A DNA stretch of 64,000 bases from NCBI RefSeq assembly GCF_015265475.1, contig NZ_CP054493.1, positions 1,364,001-1,428,000 of the forward strand. The letters are read 5' to 3'. Made by a program: the position numbers and the translations under genes. The DNA comes from Candidatus Sulfurimonas marisnigri (GTDB lineage: Bacteria; Campylobacterota; Campylobacteria; Campylobacterales; Sulfurimonadaceae). This document shows, piece after piece, positions 27,886 through 38,600 of this stretch (positions within the stretch are counted from its first letter, which is position 1; each line of letters opens with the position of its first letter). The notes beneath the pieces were generated by a model. The model worked only from the letters and a program-made list of their open reading frames with translations, was not told the origin of the DNA and searched no databases.

Positions 27886-28775
27886 ATAAACTTTTTCTTA
27901 TTTTTTTACTTCCCCTCTCCTTATATAGCTCAAAAATTTTAAGTTACAATATTTATGAAAGAACAGACAGAGTAGATGTTATGATAACGTTTGATACACC
28001 ATATGATGGAATAATAAAGCAAAGTATTGGCAAATCAACAATTACTATTAAACTTGAAGACGCAACGATAGAGTCAAGAAAATTAAAACAACTATCTTCA
28101 GACTATATAAGATCTTTAAGCATAACACCAATGGAAGGATATACCAAAATAGTTGCATCGGTTCCTTCATCTGTAATTATAAAAGCTTCAAAAACATCTG
28201 ATGCTTATGGACTAAGACTTAGATTTACGACTAAAGCAGAAGTAATAAAAAAATCTTCAACTACAACTAAAGCCGAAAACTTACCATTTGGTTCACTTCC
28301 AACAAAAAAAGATACTGGCATGTCTAAAAGTTACTTTATTGTTACTGCAATACTAATACTTGGAATTATCATACTACTGTTTATTAAAAACAAAGTTGCT
28401 CCAAAGAATAGTAAGCAAAAACAAACTTCATCTTGGTTGTTTAAAGAGAATTTAGAATCTCAAAATGAGATTTCTCAGCACTCAGATGATGTTAGCATAA
28501 GGTTTCAAAGTTCAATAGATAAAGAAAACAGTGTTGTAATGCTTGATTTTGGTGAACAGAGTTACCTTGTTCTAATGGGTAAAAGCAATGTACTTCTTGA
28601 TAAGTTCAAAGAGAATAAACCTGTTACTCAAGATGATTTTGATACTATTTTACAAAACAGACATAAAGAACTTGATGATTTTCTGCATTCAAATGATGGA
28701 GCTAATAGTGCAATAGCAAAAGAACCGCTTCAAGCATATAAAGAGAGAGCAGCTTCTATAGCTTACGAGGCTTAG
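27882..28775 (+). CDS. fliO: probable FliO-like flagellar export protein with large periplasmic domain
   Basis: The 297-residue protein has a signal peptide (about 1-17) and an AMIN-like beta-rich periplasmic region (about 20-120). One membrane helix follows (about 147-166), then a cytoplasmic tail. The tail segment VSIRFQSSIDKENSVVMLDFGEQSYLVLMGKSNVLLDKF fits the FliO pattern, and the fliN neighbourhood matches. As known for Helicobacter pylori, FliO in this phylum can have an extended N-terminal region. FliO aids assembly of the FliPQR export gate. The fliO name rests on context and a weak motif. Confidence 0.65.
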   Translation: MNKLFLIFLLPLSLYSSKILSYNIYERTDRVDVMITFDTPYDGIIKQSIGKSTITIKLEDATIESRKLKQLSSDYIRSLSITPMEGYTKIVASVPSSVIIKASKTSDAYGLRLRFTTKAEVIKKSSTTTKAENLPFGSLPTKKDTGMSKSYFIVTAILILGIIILLFIKNKVAPKNSKQKQTSSWLFKENLESQNEISQHSDDVSIRFQSSIDKENSVVMLDFGEQSYLVLMGKSNVLLDKFKENKPVTQDDFDTILQNRHKELDDFLHSNDGANSAIAKEPLQAYKERAASIAYEA

Positions 28776-29905
28776 GAATCTCTTTCAAATCGCTCTCTTA
28801 AAAGCTTTTTTATTGTTTTAATATTTGAATTATTTAATTTATATTCATCATTCATCATTTTATCTATATGATAAACTTCCGTAACTGTTATCCCATAAGG
28901 GTCTTTTTTTTCTTTAACAACTTTATTATCATCAAAAGAGTACAAATATAAGTTTTTACGAGTAAGTTGCACATAAAATGTAACTACTATCTCATTAGTA
29001 TGTTTCTTCTCAATTGCTACAACTACTCTTTGAGTATCACTATACTTTGAATCTAAACCTAATTCATCTCTAACATCAATAGCATTAATAAAGCCTACAT
29101 AAAACTTATTATACAAATCGAGGTATCTTTGAGTATTTACACTCATTAAAAAGTTCATATCAATTATATGTTTAGCATGGCTTCTTATGCTTTTAGTAAT
29201 CCAGGACATTGTGTTATAGTATCTAAATTGATAGTTCCTTAGTGAATGAGCTTCTATCATCTTTAGTGAATTTACTTTTTGCTTTGGTAATAGCTCTCTT
29301 GGATGCTTGTCCACAATATAGTCAAGTACATTTTGAGCTGAGAACTCCTCTGTAACCCAAACTTTACAATAATCAGGAAATTGCTTAATGCCAGTAGCAC
29401 CAGCATTTAAAATGATTAGAGCTTTTATATCATAATCTGGGAATATTATTTCCAAAAGAGCTTTTTTCTTTCTAAGCCTTTTTCTTAATTTTAACACAGA
29501 TTTCACAAGTGTCATCTCTACAAAATATAACTCTTTGTCTTTCGTAACAAGCATAGCATCAAATTCACTAATCTCTCTGCTTTTTGTTCTATAAACAATC
29601 TGTTGCTTTTCACTTATAGAGAGGGTATTTGCATATGCTTTAAATTTATTTTGATGAAAACCTTTTAATATAAACTTATCTATATATTGGTTTTCTTGAG
29701 CATATCTTAATAGCTTTTCATATATAAAATTTTCAAATACTTCGCCCTCAAAAGAGCGGTAGGAGCTTAAGAATAGTGGATCTTCTCTGTCCATCCCTTT
29801 TTCTATAAGAGAAAGAAGATGCTTAACATTGTACTCATAGTGGAATAAATTATCACCTATATCTCTATCGTCTAATACTTTTATTGAATTACTTATCTCT
29901 AACAT
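28772..29905 (-). CDS. uncharacterised protein with PD-(D/E)XK-like N-terminal region
   Basis: I do not recognise the family. Residues from about 48 to 170 have the layout of a restriction-endonuclease-like fold: an acidic helix SFEGEVFENFIYEKLL, then EFDAMLVTKDKELYFVEMTLVK, then a basic helix LRKRLRKKKALLEIIFPDY and IKALIILN. In the usual PD-(D/E)XK core the second segment reads D...ExK; here it reads D...ExT, with lysine three residues later. The C-terminal 180 residues show no known domain. The protein is cytoplasmic with no membrane segment. Its gene is convergent with the fliO-like gene (4-base overlap) and precedes no obvious partner. Confidence 0.65.
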   Translation of the reverse strand: MLEISNSIKVLDDRDIGDNLFHYEYNVKHLLSLIEKGMDREDPLFLSSYRSFEGEVFENFIYEKLLRYAQENQYIDKFILKGFHQNKFKAYANTLSISEKQQIVYRTKSREISEFDAMLVTKDKELYFVEMTLVKSVLKLRKRLRKKKALLEIIFPDYDIKALIILNAGATGIKQFPDYCKVWVTEEFSAQNVLDYIVDKHPRELLPKQKVNSLKMIEAHSLRNYQFRYYNTMSWITKSIRSHAKHIIDMNFLMSVNTQRYLDLYNKFYVGFINAIDVRDELGLDSKYSDTQRVVVAIEKKHTNEIVVTFYVQLTRKNLYLYSFDDNKVVKEKKDPYGITVTEVYHIDKMMNDEYKLNNSNIKTIKKLLRERFERDS

Positions 29906-29915
29906 ATATTAATCA

Positions 29916-30869
29916 TCAAGTTAACAACTCACTATTTTTAAAAAAGTCATCTATTACAGCGCGATATTCTTCTATATTGCTAATACTATTTACGCTGTTT
30001 CTAAGTGCTGATGCACCTCTATAACCTTTAGAGTAAGTATGGGTATGCTTTCTAAACATTGCAACACCATATGAATCATAAAACTCTATCATTTTGTCAA
30101 AGTGCTCCATGATTATATCATGCTTAATATTTTTGTCAATATCCTTAGTTCCTGTTCGAAGTTGATGAAAAATCCAAGGAGCACCAACAGCACCACGTCC
30201 AATCATAATTCCATCAACTCCAGTGTGATCTAAAACCCATTTTGCTTTGTCGAATGAGTCTATATCTCCATTTGCAATCACTGGAATATTAACAGCTCTT
30301 TTTATCTCCGCTATTGCATCATAATCAACAGCAGACTTAAATTTTCCAGCCCTTGTTCTACCATGAACAGCTAAAAAGTCAGCCCCACTATCTTCAACCA
30401 TTTTCGCAATCTCTATATGATTTTTTTCTTCAAAGCCAAGTCTAATTTTTACACTTGTTAAGCTTTTATTTGACGTTTCTTTTATAGTTTTTATTATATC
30501 ACCCATAAGTGGCAAGTTTAAAAGCAATGAACTTCCACTTCCATGCCCAACCACCTTTGGAACAGGGCATCCGCAGTTTAAATCAATGATATCAATTCCA
30601 TCATACTCATTTAAAATCTCTACTGCCTGCTTAACTACATCGACATCAGAACCAGAAATTTGAACAGAATAAGGATCTTCTATAGGGGATTTTTCTAACA
30701 TGTGCAGAGTTTTTTTAGAACCATGAGCTAAAGCATTAGAACTAAGCATTTCACTAACAGTGAGGTCAGCTCCAAATTTTTTAGTAACACTCCTAAAAGG
30801 TAGGTCTGTAAATCCAGCAAGTGGAGCTAACACATATATTGGTTTATCAAAGGATAAGTTTTTTAACAT
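29916..30869 (-). CDS. dusB: tRNA-dihydrouridine synthase (DusB-like)
   Basis: This FMN-dependent enzyme reduces uridines in the tRNA D-loop. The 317-residue TIM-barrel shows LAPLAGFTDLPFRSVTKKFGAD at the start, the catalytic cysteine in NCGCPVPKVVGHGSGS, the VHGRTRAGKF strand and the phosphate-binding GDIDS and GIMIGRGAVGAPW loops. These fit DusB better than DusA or DusC. It lies 15 bases downstream of an unknown membrane-protein gene. The neighbour upstream of its start is likely in the same transcript. Confidence 0.92.
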   Translation of the reverse strand: MLKNLSFDKPIYVLAPLAGFTDLPFRSVTKKFGADLTVSEMLSSNALAHGSKKTLHMLEKSPIEDPYSVQISGSDVDVVKQAVEILNEYDGIDIIDLNCGCPVPKVVGHGSGSSLLLNLPLMGDIIKTIKETSNKSLTSVKIRLGFEEKNHIEIAKMVEDSGADFLAVHGRTRAGKFKSAVDYDAIAEIKRAVNIPVIANGDIDSFDKAKWVLDHTGVDGIMIGRGAVGAPWIFHQLRTGTKDIDKNIKHDIIMEHFDKMIEFYDSYGVAMFRKHTHTYSKGYRGASALRNSVNSISNIEEYRAVIDDFFKNSELLT

Positions 30870-30884
30870 TTTAACATTTTGGTA

Positions 30885-31901
30885 TTATAAGAATAGATTA
30901 ATGTCAAAATATTTACCACACTCTCTTAATGAGCTATACGCTTTGAAATAAGTATAATCATTATCTTGAGAATTATCTAGTATCTCTTGTGCAGGTGCCA
31001 ACATCTCTAAATCGAATAGGGTATAGAGATATGCCTCCATAATCTTGTCATCTTTAGTACTAAGTGTCTCAAAAAGTATAATTCTTTGATCTGGAACCAT
31101 TGTTTTTGAAAGTACTTGAGATACTTTCATATAGTCATCTGAAGTTAAATCTAAATTACTAAAGAGAGAAATCAAAGAATCATTAGAAATCTCTAAAGTA
31201 TTTTCATCAGCATTTACTCTAGATAAAATTACAAATAATGACTCTTTAGTTAATGAACTTTTATACTTTTCTATAGCATTCAATGGTGCATCTTTTACAA
31301 AATCAACATAAACTTCTCTACCTAAAGAGTCATCATGTTTACTCATATTACTCAGTATATCTTCGTGTGTCAATTCACCATTTTTATATTTATTTCTAGT
31401 ATTTTGAATTACAAACTTATTAAATGATGGAAGTGAATATTTTTTAAGTTCCACCGATTCACCACATTTAATTTTATTGATAATAGTAAGAACTTCACTA
31501 ACCTTACTGTTGTCAATATTGGAATCTAGGCCGCCATTAGGAAGAATAGCTGCATTATCAACAAGTGCCCCCAGAAGCTTGTATCTTTCTGTTTTAAAGC
31601 TATGAGAACGGTTTTCTTTACCAAGGTAAGCATCTACAATTGCGTCTACAATTTTTTCATAATCTTTATCATACTTACGAAGTTTAAAACTCCCTAAAAG
31701 TGCATAAAATGACATATGTGCAACAGTTGCAATATACAATACAATTAAAGGTACAATAACCAGTATAGCTATAGAAATTGATGGTAATTCAACACCAAAC
31801 AAGATAATATTGGCACTCTCTTGTGTTATAAAAGCATAAACATACCAACCCACTAAAACAATTAATATAAATGCTGATATTGTGTATCTTTTTATGTACA
31901 T
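30885..31901 (-). CDS. membrane-anchored protein, function unknown
   Basis: This 338-residue protein has two hydrophobic segments at about 8-24 and 42-67, then a long cytoplasmic helical region. Short patterns such as LVDNAAILPNGGLDSN and NGELTHEDILSNMSKHD are visible, but I recognise no domain. The region from about residue 230 reads like irregular helical repeats. It sits 13 bases after dksA and 15 before dusB. Homologues are likely restricted to related Campylobacterota, but this needs a search. Confidence 0.65.
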   Translation of the reverse strand: MYIKRYTISAFILIVLVGWYVYAFITQESANIILFGVELPSISIAILVIVPLIVLYIATVAHMSFYALLGSFKLRKYDKDYEKIVDAIVDAYLGKENRSHSFKTERYKLLGALVDNAAILPNGGLDSNIDNSKVSEVLTIINKIKCGESVELKKYSLPSFNKFVIQNTRNKYKNGELTHEDILSNMSKHDDSLGREVYVDFVKDAPLNAIEKYKSSLTKESLFVILSRVNADENTLEISNDSLISLFSNLDLTSDDYMKVSQVLSKTMVPDQRIILFETLSTKDDKIMEAYLYTLFDLEMLAPAQEILDNSQDNDYTYFKAYSSLRECGKYFDINLFL

Positions 31902-31914
31902 TAATAAACTCCTA

Positions 31915-32265
31915 TTATCTAGTTTTTTCTACTATTTCCCTACAGTCAATACAGTATATCGCGTGTGGTTTAACCTTCAGTCTTTGAAAGCCTATAGGTT
32001 CTTCACACATTTCACATGTTCCATAATCACGAGTTGATATTTTTCCTAATGTTACATTAATCTCTCTTAATTCTTGCTCTTGCTGTCTTACTATCGCGCT
32101 CTCTACCATTGAGCTATTGCCTACAGATGCATGATCTGCCTCATCATTTAACTCTAGCGAATTAAGCTGGTCAAGCTCATCATTAAAGCCTGAAATATTT
32201 TTCATTATTTGTACTTTTCTACCCTCTAAAATCTCTTTGAAATAATTAAATTCGCTTTCTTGCAC
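31915..32265 (-). CDS. dksA: DksA/TraR-type RNA polymerase-binding regulator
   Basis: DksA enters the secondary channel of RNA polymerase and works with ppGpp. The 116-residue form has a coiled-coil N-terminal part with acidic tip residues (LELNDEADHAS) and a C4 zinc finger made by CEMC and CIDC near the C-terminus. It is shorter than E. coli DksA (151 residues), as is usual in Campylobacterota. The start is GTG. It lies 17 bases after rlmH. Confidence 0.9.
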   Translation of the reverse strand: MQESEFNYFKEILEGRKVQIMKNISGFNDELDQLNSLELNDEADHASVGNSSMVESAIVRQQEQELREINVTLGKISTRDYGTCEMCEEPIGFQRLKVKPHAIYCIDCREIVEKTR

Positions 32266-32282
32266 TGATATTCCCTTTTATG

Positions 32283-32741
32283 TTATTTATGATATGGATG
32301 GTTACTAAGTATAGAAAAACCTCTATAAATCTGTTCAAGCAAAACTACTTTTGCTATTTTATGACTCATAGTCATATTTCCAAGACTTATTACAGCGTCG
32401 CTTTGTTTTAAAAAACTATCCTCAAAGCCGTAAGCACCACCTATAAAAAATTTAATCGCAATTTTACCATCTAATAGCTTACTAAACTCATAACTATCGA
32501 TTATTTTTCCATCAGGATGTAAACTTACACTAAATCCTTTGTTTATGTGTGGATTCAAAAGCTTTGTATATGCCTGCTTTGAGGCCATTGATGAAATAGT
32601 GTGTGCTTTTGTTACATCTTTGTTGAAAAGTTCAATATCTTTAACTTTGGCAAAGCGAGAAATCATTTTAGTAAGCTCTTTGTACAATGGGTCATAAGTT
32701 GAATGCTCTTTTTTTGCAATTGAGACTATATCTATATTCAC
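32283..32741 (-). CDS. rlmH: 23S rRNA pseudouridine-1915 N3-methyltransferase
   Basis: RlmH methylates pseudouridine 1915 in helix 69 of 23S rRNA. The 152-residue SPOUT protein has the knot region with FFIGGAYGF near residue 100 and [34 protein letters not shown] at the end, which closely follows the family C-terminus (LLEQIYRA...HPYHK). The start is GTG, four bases inside the end of thiE. Nothing unusual is seen. Confidence 0.95.
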   Translation of the reverse strand: MNIDIVSIAKKEHSTYDPLYKELTKMISRFAKVKDIELFNKDVTKAHTISSMASKQAYTKLLNPHINKGFSVSLHPDGKIIDSYEFSKLLDGKIAIKFFIGGAYGFEDSFLKQSDAVISLGNMTMSHKIAKVVLLEQIYRGFSILSNHPYHK

Positions 32742-33301
32742 TTTATAAGTCCGCTTCCAATAACATGATAAGTGACATGAAGAAAATCATCATCAGATGT
32801 AACGCCTCCAATAGCACCAACTAAATGTTTTGATTTTGAAGCAATCTCATCAAGTCTGCTCCCAAGAACTGTTGAGATACCCTCTTTGGTATTTGTTTCC
32901 CTAAAAGCTCCTAAGCCTATATAGTTTAGATCCATATTATTTGCTTGCAAAACCTCTTCTTCATTATGGGTAGATATACCTAATATTTTATCTTCTTTTA
33001 TAACACTTCTTAAAATTTTAACAGCTTTAAAGACATTCTCATCTATAGCTTTGAGATCTTCTTGTCCTACATGTACACCATCGCAAAACTCAATAAGTTC
33101 ATAAGAGTCATTTACAATTAAAAATCCGTCATAAATTTTCCTTATTTTAATTAACTGTTGCTTTATAAATGTAATATCTGCATTTTTATTTCTATACTGA
33201 ATAATCTCTGCTTTTTGATTTCTAGCAAGTTCTACAAATTTTTCTAATGAAAGGCCTTCTCTATCTAGAAGGTCCTGATCGCAAAGTGCATAAAGTCGCA
33301 T
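32738..33301 (-). CDS. thiE: thiamine phosphate synthase-like protein
   Basis: ThiE joins HMP-pyrophosphate and thiazole phosphate to form thiamine monophosphate. The 187-residue TIM-barrel shows [49 protein letters not shown] and [11 protein letters not shown], the order of ligand-binding loops in the family. It is slightly shorter than typical ThiE (about 210) and could be a TenI-like relative. Its ATG shares one base with the accD stop (TAATG), and rlmH overlaps its end by 4 bases. Confidence 0.82.
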   Translation of the reverse strand: MRLYALCDQDLLDREGLSLEKFVELARNQKAEIIQYRNKNADITFIKQQLIKIRKIYDGFLIVNDSYELIEFCDGVHVGQEDLKAIDENVFKAVKILRSVIKEDKILGISTHNEEEVLQANNMDLNYIGLGAFRETNTKEGISTVLGSRLDEIASKSKHLVGAIGGVTSDDDFLHVTYHVIGSGLIK

Positions 33302-34146
33302 TAAGCAACTTTAAATAGTGCTAGAAGGTCTGAAAGTGTGTTTTTTAAATTATTTCTATTAACTATCATATCAATAGAACCTTTTTCAAGTAAGAACTCT
33401 GCTCTTTGAAATCCATCAGGAAGAGCTGAACCGATTGTTTGTTCTATTACTCTCTGTCCTGCAAAACCTACAAGTGCTCCAGGCTCTGCAATAATAATAT
33501 CTCCAAGTGTTGCAAAAGATGCGCTTACACCACCCATTGTTGGGTCAGTTAAAACAGAAATATATGGTAAGTTGTGCTTTGCTAATTTTGCAAGAGCGGC
33601 AGATGTTTTACTCATTTGCAAAAGTGAAAATGTACTCTCTTGCATTCTAGCTCCACCACTAGCACTTAAAATTACAACACCATGTCTTTTATCAATAGCA
33701 CGCTCTATTGCTCGAACAATTTTTTCACCCTCAACTGAGCCTAATGATCCGCCCATAAAAGCAAAATCAAATATAACAACCTGAACAGGCACGCCATTCA
33801 TCTTGCACTCACCGCTAACTACTGATGAAGTTTTACCAGTCTTTTTTGTAGCCTCTTCAATTCTCTGTTTATAAGACTTTTTATCTGAAAATTTTAGTGG
33901 ATCAACAGGTTTTAAATTACTATCAAACTCTATAAATGTGCCCTCGTCTGCTAAAAGTTCAATGCGCTCTTGCACACCTATTCGTATATGATAGCCACAC
34001 TTTGGACAAACATGTTTTTGTTTTTCAACCTCTTTGTAAAACATTAGAGAGTGACAAGATTTACACTTCACCCAATGAGATGGTGCTTCACTTTTTATTG
34101 GCTGTTTTTTTTCTGAGTTAAAAGAGAAAATGCTTAAGAGGTTCAA
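33301..34146 (-). CDS. accD: acetyl-CoA carboxylase carboxyltransferase subunit beta
   Basis: AccD forms the carboxyltransferase with AccA and makes malonyl-CoA for fatty acid synthesis. The 281-residue protein has the N-terminal zinc ribbon ([10 protein letters not shown]...HVCPKCGYH) and the crotonase-fold core with [42 protein letters not shown] and [13 protein letters not shown]. The start is TTG after AAGGAT. It heads the run accD-thiE-rlmH-dksA. Confidence 0.96.
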   Translation of the reverse strand: MNLLSIFSFNSEKKQPIKSEAPSHWVKCKSCHSLMFYKEVEKQKHVCPKCGYHIRIGVQERIELLADEGTFIEFDSNLKPVDPLKFSDKKSYKQRIEEATKKTGKTSSVVSGECKMNGVPVQVVIFDFAFMGGSLGSVEGEKIVRAIERAIDKRHGVVILSASGGARMQESTFSLLQMSKTSAALAKLAKHNLPYISVLTDPTMGGVSASFATLGDIIIAEPGALVGFAGQRVIEQTIGSALPDGFQRAEFLLEKGSIDMIVNRNNLKNTLSDLLALFKVA

Positions 34147-34238
34147 AATGTATCCTTATATTATAAATAATCGGGATTATATCTAATTTTGACTTTACTT
34201 ATATAATTTATAGTGATTTTACATTAAAAAGGTAAGCT

Positions 34239-34275
34239 GTTTTTCTACATGTAGACTATCCACATGTAGAAAAAC
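34239..34275 (-). terminator. hairpin downstream of gltD
   Basis: GTTTTTCTACATGT (34239-34252) pairs perfectly with ACATGTAGAAAAAC (34262-34275), giving a 14-base stem with a 9-base loop, 9 bases beyond the gltD stop. T-runs are present in the arm and just beyond it (TTTTTA). The left arm contains one of the CTACATGTAG palindromes found throughout the window. Confidence 0.7.
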
Positions 34276-34283
34276 TATTGTAA

Positions 34284-35668
34284 TTATTTAAGTAAAGATT
34301 TTATAATATTTCTTGCAGCTTCACGACCATCATATGCTGCTGTAACAACTAAATCAGCACCTCTATAGCAGTCTCCACCAGCATAGATGCCAGCAGTTGT
34401 AGTTTCGTGGGTATCTTCATTTACGATTATTTCACCCCACTTATTTGTATCAATTCCGTTTTCTGCTAAAAAGGCTGGAACTTCTGGATCAAAACCTAAT
34501 GACATAATTACTATGTCAGCATTAACCCTAAACTCACTACCTTTTAATTCTTCCATTTTTTGACGACCGCTATCATCTTTGACTCCTAAAGTGGTTTTAA
34601 CAACTTCAACAGATACAGCTTTGCCATCTTCATTTAAAATAATTTCTTTTGGGGATGTTAAAAAAGTAAAATTAACACCCTCTTCCATAGCATTTTTATA
34701 CTCTTTTTGACTTCCAGGCATATTATGTGCATCACGACGATAAAGACAAGTTACAGATTTTGCACCTTCTCTTTTTGCAGTTCTAAGACAGTCCATAGCT
34801 GTATCTCCACCACCAATAACAACAACATCTTTATCTTTAAAATCAAACTTTTTATCATATGGTGTTTTAAAATTCTTCTTTTGAATTGATGTCAAATAAT
34901 CCATAGCACCATAAACATTAACAGCATTTTCACCTGCTAACGATGCACTTTTAGCCTTTGTTGAACCAACGCCGATAAATATTGTATCATGGGTATTTGC
35001 AATATCTTCAAAGGCAATATCTTTTCCAACTTCACAATTTAAAATAAGCTCCATACCTGCTTCTTGTAAAAAATTTACGCGACGATTAACTATTTTTTTG
35101 TCTAGTTTAAAGTTAGGAATACCATATGTTAAAAGTCCACCAGCTCTGTCACTTCTCTCATACATAGTAACAGCAATTCCGGAACGTAAAAGATAAGTTG
35201 CTGCAGACAATCCAGCAGGACCACTTCCTATCACAGCTACTTTTTTATTCGAGGTAATTCCTGGAAATTCTGGCTTAAAGCCTTGTTTAAATCCCTCTTC
35301 TGTTATATGTGTCTCAATTGAACCAATTGTGATAGCTCCATGCCCATCATTCAGCGTACAATCACCTTCACAGAGTCTATCATGTGGACATACTCTACCC
35401 ATTACTTCTGGAAATGGAGATGGCTCATTTGACAATTTAAATGCAAACTCTAAATCTTTTTCACTAATAGCCTTTAACCACTGAGGAACATAATTATGCA
35501 AAGGACATTTATTTAGACAAAATGGGTCTCCACATTGAATACATCTATCACTCTGACTTGCTGCTTCACCACGCTCGAAAACTTCATAAATTTCACTAAA
35601 ATCTTTTGTTCTCTCAACGACTAATCTTTTTTTGCTTCTATTCTATCAATTGTTAAAAATTCTCTCAT
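34284..35668 (-). CDS. gltD: glutamate synthase small subunit, interrupted by a one-base frameshift
   Basis: GltD passes electrons from NADPH to GltB through FAD and iron-sulfur clusters. The 405-residue open frame from the TTG at 35501 holds the FAD loop (VIGSGPAGLSAATYLLR), the NADPH loop (VVIGGGDTAMDC) and the C-terminal GGDCYRGADLV, but lacks the family N-terminus. An ATG at 35668, two bases after gltB, reads MREFLTIDRIEAKKD and stops. In the next frame the missing part continues (RLVVERTKDFSEIYEVF, then the cysteine-rich RCIQCGDPFCLNKCP). The break is an A7 tract (35627-35633); one more A would restore a protein of about 461 residues. Assembly error, slippage or programmed -1 frameshift are all possible. 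Confidence 0.88.
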
Positions 35669-35670
35669 GA

Positions 35671-38600
35671 TTAATCTCCGATCTCTAAATTCATAGGTAA
35701 TTTAGTTAAATTTTTAGGTTTTACCAACCAGAAATTTCTTACCTCTATTCTAAAGTTATCAAGTAACTCTTTTGCTTTTTTACTACCAGTTTCTACTACG
35801 TAGTCTTTTAATAATTTTTTCAAGTAGTGTCTAGCCTCATCGCCATCATCTGTATCAATTCGAATAGACTCAACTAACTCACGGTTTACATTCTCAACAA
35901 AGCTATGACCTTCATCATAAACAAAAGAAATACCACCAGTCATACCAGCACCAAAATTTATTCCAGTACGGCCAAGAATAACAACTATACCACCTGTCAT
36001 ATATTCACAAGCATTGTCACCTGTACCTTCAACTATAGAGATTGCACCAGAGTTACGAACAGCAAACCTCTCACCTACACAGCCAGATATATAAAGTTTA
36101 CCGCCTGTAGCACCATATAGACAAGTATTACCGCCAGCACTAAAATTTTCACCCTCGTTCTTAGAGGTAATAATAATCTTGCCACCATGCATACCTTTAC
36201 CAATATAGTCATTTGCTACACCATTCAAGTAAATAGATACTCCTGGAATTAAAAATGCACCCAAGGCTTGTCCTGCAATACCATTTAAATTAATTTCGAT
36301 AGTATCAGTTTTAAGTCCTGTATCACCATAATATTGAGCTATTTCACCACTGATGAGTGCACCAAAACTTCTATGCACATTAGTAATGTCTCTATTTATT
36401 CTAATAGGATGTTCTGGATGTTTAATAGCACTCATAGCCTCTTTTAAAACATCTTTTTCAAAAGCATTGTCATCAAAGGGGTGATTAAATTTTTGCTGAT
36501 GAGTATCAACACCATCTTCATGATGAAGAACAGAACTAAAGTCAAACTTTTGCGCAAAAGGGTCTTTAACAACCTTTAGTAAATCAACACGACCAACCAT
36601 CTCCTCCATAGTAGAAAAACCTAAAGTTGCCATAATAGATCTAATATCTTCAGCCATATGAGTAAAATAGTTTATAATTTGATCAACGTGTCCTTTGAAA
36701 AATTCTTCTCTAAGCTTTTCATTTTGTGTTGCAATACCAACAGAACACTTATTTACATGGCAAATTCTCAACATCTTACAACCAACAATAGTAAGGACTC
36801 CTGTACCAAATGCGTAAGATTCAGCACCTAAAAGTGCAGCCTTTACAACGTCCAATCCAGTTTTTAAACCACCATCAGCTTGAACTTCGACTAATCCTCT
36901 AAGGTTATTAGCTTTAAGAGCATTATGTGCTTCTGATAGACCTAATTCCCATGGGTTACCCGCAAACTTAATAGAAGTAAGTGGGGCAGCACCTGTACCG
37001 CCATCTCCACCAGAAATAATAATTTTATCAGCGTATGCTTTTGCAACACCAGCCGCAATTGTACCGACACCGATAGTTGAAACCAGCTTAACAGCTACTC
37101 TAGCTTTTGGATTAACCTGTTTAATATCAAAAATAAGTTGTGCTAAATCTTCAATAGAGTAAATATCGTGGTGTGGAGGTGGTGAAATGAGTGTAACACC
37201 TGGAACTGTATGACGAAGTTTACCAATAAGCGCAGAGACTTTGTGACCTGGGAGTTGACCACCTTCACCTGGTTTTGCGCCCTGAGCAACTTTAATTTGT
37301 ATCTCTTCAGCTGAACGGAGATAAGCTGGCGTTACACCAAATCTACCAGATGCAACTTGTTTAATTTTAGAATTTCTCTCAGTACCAAAACGAGCTACAT
37401 CTTCTCCGCCCTCACCAGAGTTTGACTGAGCACCTAGTCTATTCATTGCTATAGCTATTGTCTCATGTGCTTCTGGTGAGATAGAACCAAGGCTCATAGC
37501 TGCTGATGCAAATCTTTTAAATATTTCTTCTTTAGGTTCAACTTCAGATATATCAATAGATTTTCTATCAGATTTCAGCTCAAAGAAATCACGTATAAAC
37601 TTCAGACCGCGTTTGTTTACTAAATCTCTTAATTTATCATAATCTTTCTTCTTGCCACTCTGGGCAACTGCATGTATAGCATGAATAACAGCAGGACCAA
37701 AGTCGTGGTGCTCTTGTCCATTATAAAACTTATAAAATCCACCAATATTAAGCGGGAAAATCTTATTGAAACCACTCTCTTCAAAAGCATCTTTATGGTA
37801 CTTTGTAAGTCTTTCATCTATATCACTATAACTTAAGCCATGTAGTACTGAATTTGAACTCTCAAAACACTCTCCAACAATCTCTCTACTAAGTCCAATA
37901 ACATCAAATAGTCCAGCATTACGGTAAGATGCAATAGTTGCTATACCCATTTTTGACATAATTTTAAGAAGTCCACCATTAAGAGCACTGTGAACTGATT
38001 TTAGAGCTTCACAACACTCTATTTTAACAACATTAGATTTTTTCACATGCGCTGCTGTCGTTGAAAATAGAAGATTTGGATATATAGCACTAGCTCCATA
38101 GCCAATAAGCACTGCTGCACCATGAGAATCAATTACTTCTCCTGTAACTGCAATCATAGAGACAAGATAACGAACACCAGCTTTTAGCAGTGCCAAATTA
38201 AGACGACCTATGACCATAGCCATAGGAATAATTTTATTTGACTTATTAAAATCATGATCATCTAAAATAATTATTCTAGAACCATCATTTTTAACTGATT
38301 CAACTACATTTATAACCAATAAGTCCAGTGCTGCTTTCAATTCACTACTATAAGCTGTTGAGAATGTTTTGTTGTGATAAAAAGCTTGGTAACTAGGTGA
38401 TTTTTTATCTCCAAATGATTTTAATACATCTAATTTTTCACTAGTAATAATTGGGGAGATAGCTTTGAGTCTATGTGCATGAGTTGGAATCTCATCTAAA
38501 ATATTATGAACTTCACCAAAACCAGTGTTTAAACTCATAACAACTTTTTCACGAATAGGGTCAATAGGCGGGTTTGTTACTTGAGCGAATTTTTGTTTAA

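Noticed and set aside
35499-35501. TTG as the true gltD start, giving a 405-residue protein
   Set aside because: The codon lies within the conserved cysteine-rich N-terminal region, no ribosome site precedes it, and the family sequence continues upstream in the same frame to the A7 tract.
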